Below are positions 62,365 to 64,000 of a stretch of DNA of 64,000 bases, one piece after another. Every line of letters begins with the position of its first letter. The stretch's first letter is position 1. The notes below the pieces were generated by a model, which saw only the letters and a list, made by a program, of their open reading frames with translations, did no database searches and was not told the DNA's origin. The stretch is from contig NZ_MVHE01000005.1 in the NCBI RefSeq assembly GCF_002086155.1, positions 1-64,000 on the forward strand, in the 5' to 3' direction. The DNA is from Mycobacterium angelicum. GTDB lineage: Bacteria > Actinomycetota > Actinomycetes > Mycobacteriales > Mycobacteriaceae. Both the position numbers and the translations under genes were made by a program.

Positions 62365-64000
62365 TCAGTCGGCGTGCCGAGCCCATTGTCTTTGCAGGTC
62401 CCGCTCTGCGGCGGTGGGAATCAGGCCCGCGGGCGCGAACCGCTTGGACGGTACTGGTTCGTCCTCGCTCAGCGGCCTGCCGTTGCCGCGAATTGCTTTG
62501 CGCGCCACGAGAATTCCCGTGACGAACACGATCACGACGACCAGCGCGAAGATGACCGACAGGGTGCCCTGGACGAAGGTGTTTCTGATGACCTGATCCA
62601 GCTCGTATGCGTTCTTCGCCGAACCGAACGCCGCCTTGCCGGCTTCTTTGGCTGCCAGGTACTGAAAATGTTGTGTCCAGTAGCCGACGGCCGGATCGCC
62701 GGAGAAGATCTTCTGCCACGACGCCGTCAGCGTGACCACCAGGTCCCACAGCAGCGGAACCCCCGGTATCCACGCCCACTTCAGCAGGCCCTTCTTGATG
62801 ACCACGACCGTGATGACGCTGAGCGCGATGGCGGCCAGTAACTGATTGGCGATCCCGTACAGCGGATAGAGCGTGTTGATGCCACCCAGCGGATCGGTCA
62901 CGCCCATCAGCAGGATGCTGCCCCACGCGGCAACCACGGCGAGGCTGCAAATCCATACACCGGGACGCCAGCTCGGGTTTCGTAGTTTGTGCAGCGGGCC
63001 GCCCAGGTTGCTCAGCGTGTCGGAGAGCATGAAGCGGTTAACCCTGGTGCCCGCATCGAGCGTGGTCAGGATGAACAGGGCCTCGAACATGATCGCGAAG
63101 TGGTACCAGAACGCCTTGAAACCGGCGCCGCCTAGCACCCGCTCCAGCACGTCGGACATGCCCAAAGCCAGCGTCGGTGCTCCGCCGGTGCGCGACACGA
63201 TCGACTGCTCGCCGACGCTGCGGGCTGCTTGACTGATTTGCTCGGCGGTCGCGGGGGCGCCGGTAAGGCCAAGCTTGTTGACGTATTCCGCTGCGGTGGC
63301 GGCGGTCCCGCCGGTCTGCGCGGCCGGCGCGTTCAGCGTGAAGTACAGGTGCTGGTTGATGATCGAGGCGGTGATCAGCGCCATGATCGCGACGAACGAC
63401 TCGGTGATCATGCCGCCGTAGCCGATCAGCCGCATCTGGCCTTCCTTCTCCAGCAGCTTGGGCGTCGTCCCGGACGAGATCAACGAGTGGAATCCGGACA
63501 GGGCGCCACAGGCGATGGTGATGAACAGAAACGGGAACAGTGAACCGGCGAACACCGGCCCGTTGCCCCGGGTGGCGAACTGCGAGATCGCGGGCGCGTG
63601 CAGGACCGGGTGTGCGATGCAGATGCCGATCGCGAGCACGGCGATGGCACCGACCTTCATAAACGTCGACAGGTAATCGCGCGGCGCCAGTAACAACCAC
63701 ACCGGCAACACCGAAGCAGCGAAACCATAGCCGATCAGACACCAGCACAAGGTGACCGGGGACAAGCTGAACCAGGATGCGCCCCAAGAGGTTTCGGCTA
63801 CCCAGTTGCCTGACGCCACGGCTGCCAGCAGCAGCGCGAAGCCGATCACCGATACTTCGCCCACCCGCCCGGGACGCAGGAATCGCAGATAGCAGCCCAT
63901 GAACAGGGCGATGGGGATGGTCATGGCAATGGAGAACACGCCCCACGGGCTTTGGGCCAGTGCCTTCACCACGATCATTGCCAGCACCGCGATCAGGATC
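62365..64000 (-). CDS. cstA: Carbon-starvation/peptide transporter CstA (C-terminal ~545 residues)
   Basis: The frame is open to the right edge, so the gene starts outside; CstA is normally 690-760 residues and about 200 N-terminal residues are missing. The visible part holds about 11-12 hydrophobic helices. CstA blocks include FLFITIACGALSGFHSLISSGTTPK, split here, EKEGQMRLIGYGGM, FEALFILTTLDAGTRV, and NTLYPLYGIANQLLAAIAL. CstA imports peptides and in some bacteria pyruvate when carbon is scarce. From memory the position next to the mmr/DoxX region matches M. tuberculosis Rv3063. Confidence 0.93.
   Translation of the reverse strand, partial: ILIAVLAMIVVKALAQSPWGVFSIAMTIPIALFMGCYLRFLRPGRVGEVSVIGFALLLAAVASGNWVAETSWGASWFSLSPVTLCWCLIGYGFAASVLPVWLLLAPRDYLSTFMKVGAIAVLAIGICIAHPVLHAPAISQFATRGNGPVFAGSLFPFLFITIACGALSGFHSLISSGTTPKLLEKEGQMRLIGYGGMITESFVAIMALITASIINQHLYFTLNAPAAQTGGTAATAAEYVNKLGLTGAPATAEQISQAARSVGEQSIVSRTGGAPTLALGMSDVLERVLGGAGFKAFWYHFAIMFEALFILTTLDAGTRVNRFMLSDTLSNLGGPLHKLRNPSWRPGVWICSLAVVAAWGSILLMGVTDPLGGINTLYPLYGIANQLLAAIALSVITVVVIKKGLLKWAWIPGVPLLWDLVVTLTASWQKIFSGDPAVGYWTQHFQYLAAKEAGKAAFGSAKNAYELDQVIRNTFVQGTLSVIFALVVVIVFVTGILVARKAIRGNGRPLSEDEPVPSKRFAPAGLIPTAAERDLQRQWARHAD

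Overview
The window looks like chromosome of a mycobacterium, probably a slow-growing non-tuberculous species. It is GC-rich, densely packed and full of GTG/TTG starts and 1-4 base gene overlaps. It carries typical mycobacterial families: a PknE-type kinase with a DsbA-like sensor, several F420-dependent luciferase-like oxidoreductases, DUF732 and LppP/LprE secreted proteins, an IdsB-type prenyl synthase, an Mmr-type SMR pump and PgmA. No insertion sequence, phage gene, CRISPR array or rRNA was seen. There is one tRNA, tRNA-Ala(GGC). No stretch over 300 bases lacks a gene.

Layout. 1-20.6 kb is mixed accessory and housekeeping content. It holds an AveC-like membrane protein end, a secreted GH5-type hydrolase, an HxlR regulator divergent from a three-gene oxidoreductase operon with three operator-like repeats, pknE, DUF808, SelO, a hemerythrin/small-protein operon behind a SigF-like promoter, patatin and SPFH genes, a P450/TetR divergent pair with twin palindromic operators, an AtsA-like sulfatase and an F420 enzyme. 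20.6-36.4 kb holds a second SigF-like promoter with a 73-aa protein, a hydrolase-cyclase fusion, and a block that, from memory, runs in the same order as M. tuberculosis Rv3079c-Rv3068c (F420 enzyme, sulfatase, SRPBCC, CitE-like, DUF488, F420 enzyme, DUF190, two CrcB, pgmA). Into that block are inserted an MFS/IdsB pair, a FAD oxidoreductase and two small genes.

36.5-52.6 kb is the most unusual part. Directly after tRNA-Ala comes a SyrP/TauD-like non-haem iron dioxygenase, then a single 4155-residue NRPS on the opposite strand (C-A-T-C-A-T-C-A-T-E-C-T), a divergent 14-helix DHA2 exporter, and a Tat-secreted DUF1906 protein. The last NRPS module has lost its A domain and the protein has no thioesterase or reductase. 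This reads as a compact, apparently undescribed peptide pathway of synthetase, hydroxylase and exporter, inserted beside a tRNA between pgmA and the mmr region.

52.7-64 kb returns to conserved genes: a secreted protein, RtcB, an alpha/beta hydrolase, a CitE-like lyase, the Mmr pump with its TetR regulator and a 28-bp TGTAC operator, an MFS/DoxX pair, an SDR with a Pro/Met-rich membrane protein, an Hsp70-like ATPase, and the C-terminal part of CstA running off the right edge. Comparisons with M. tuberculosis are from memory and were not searched.
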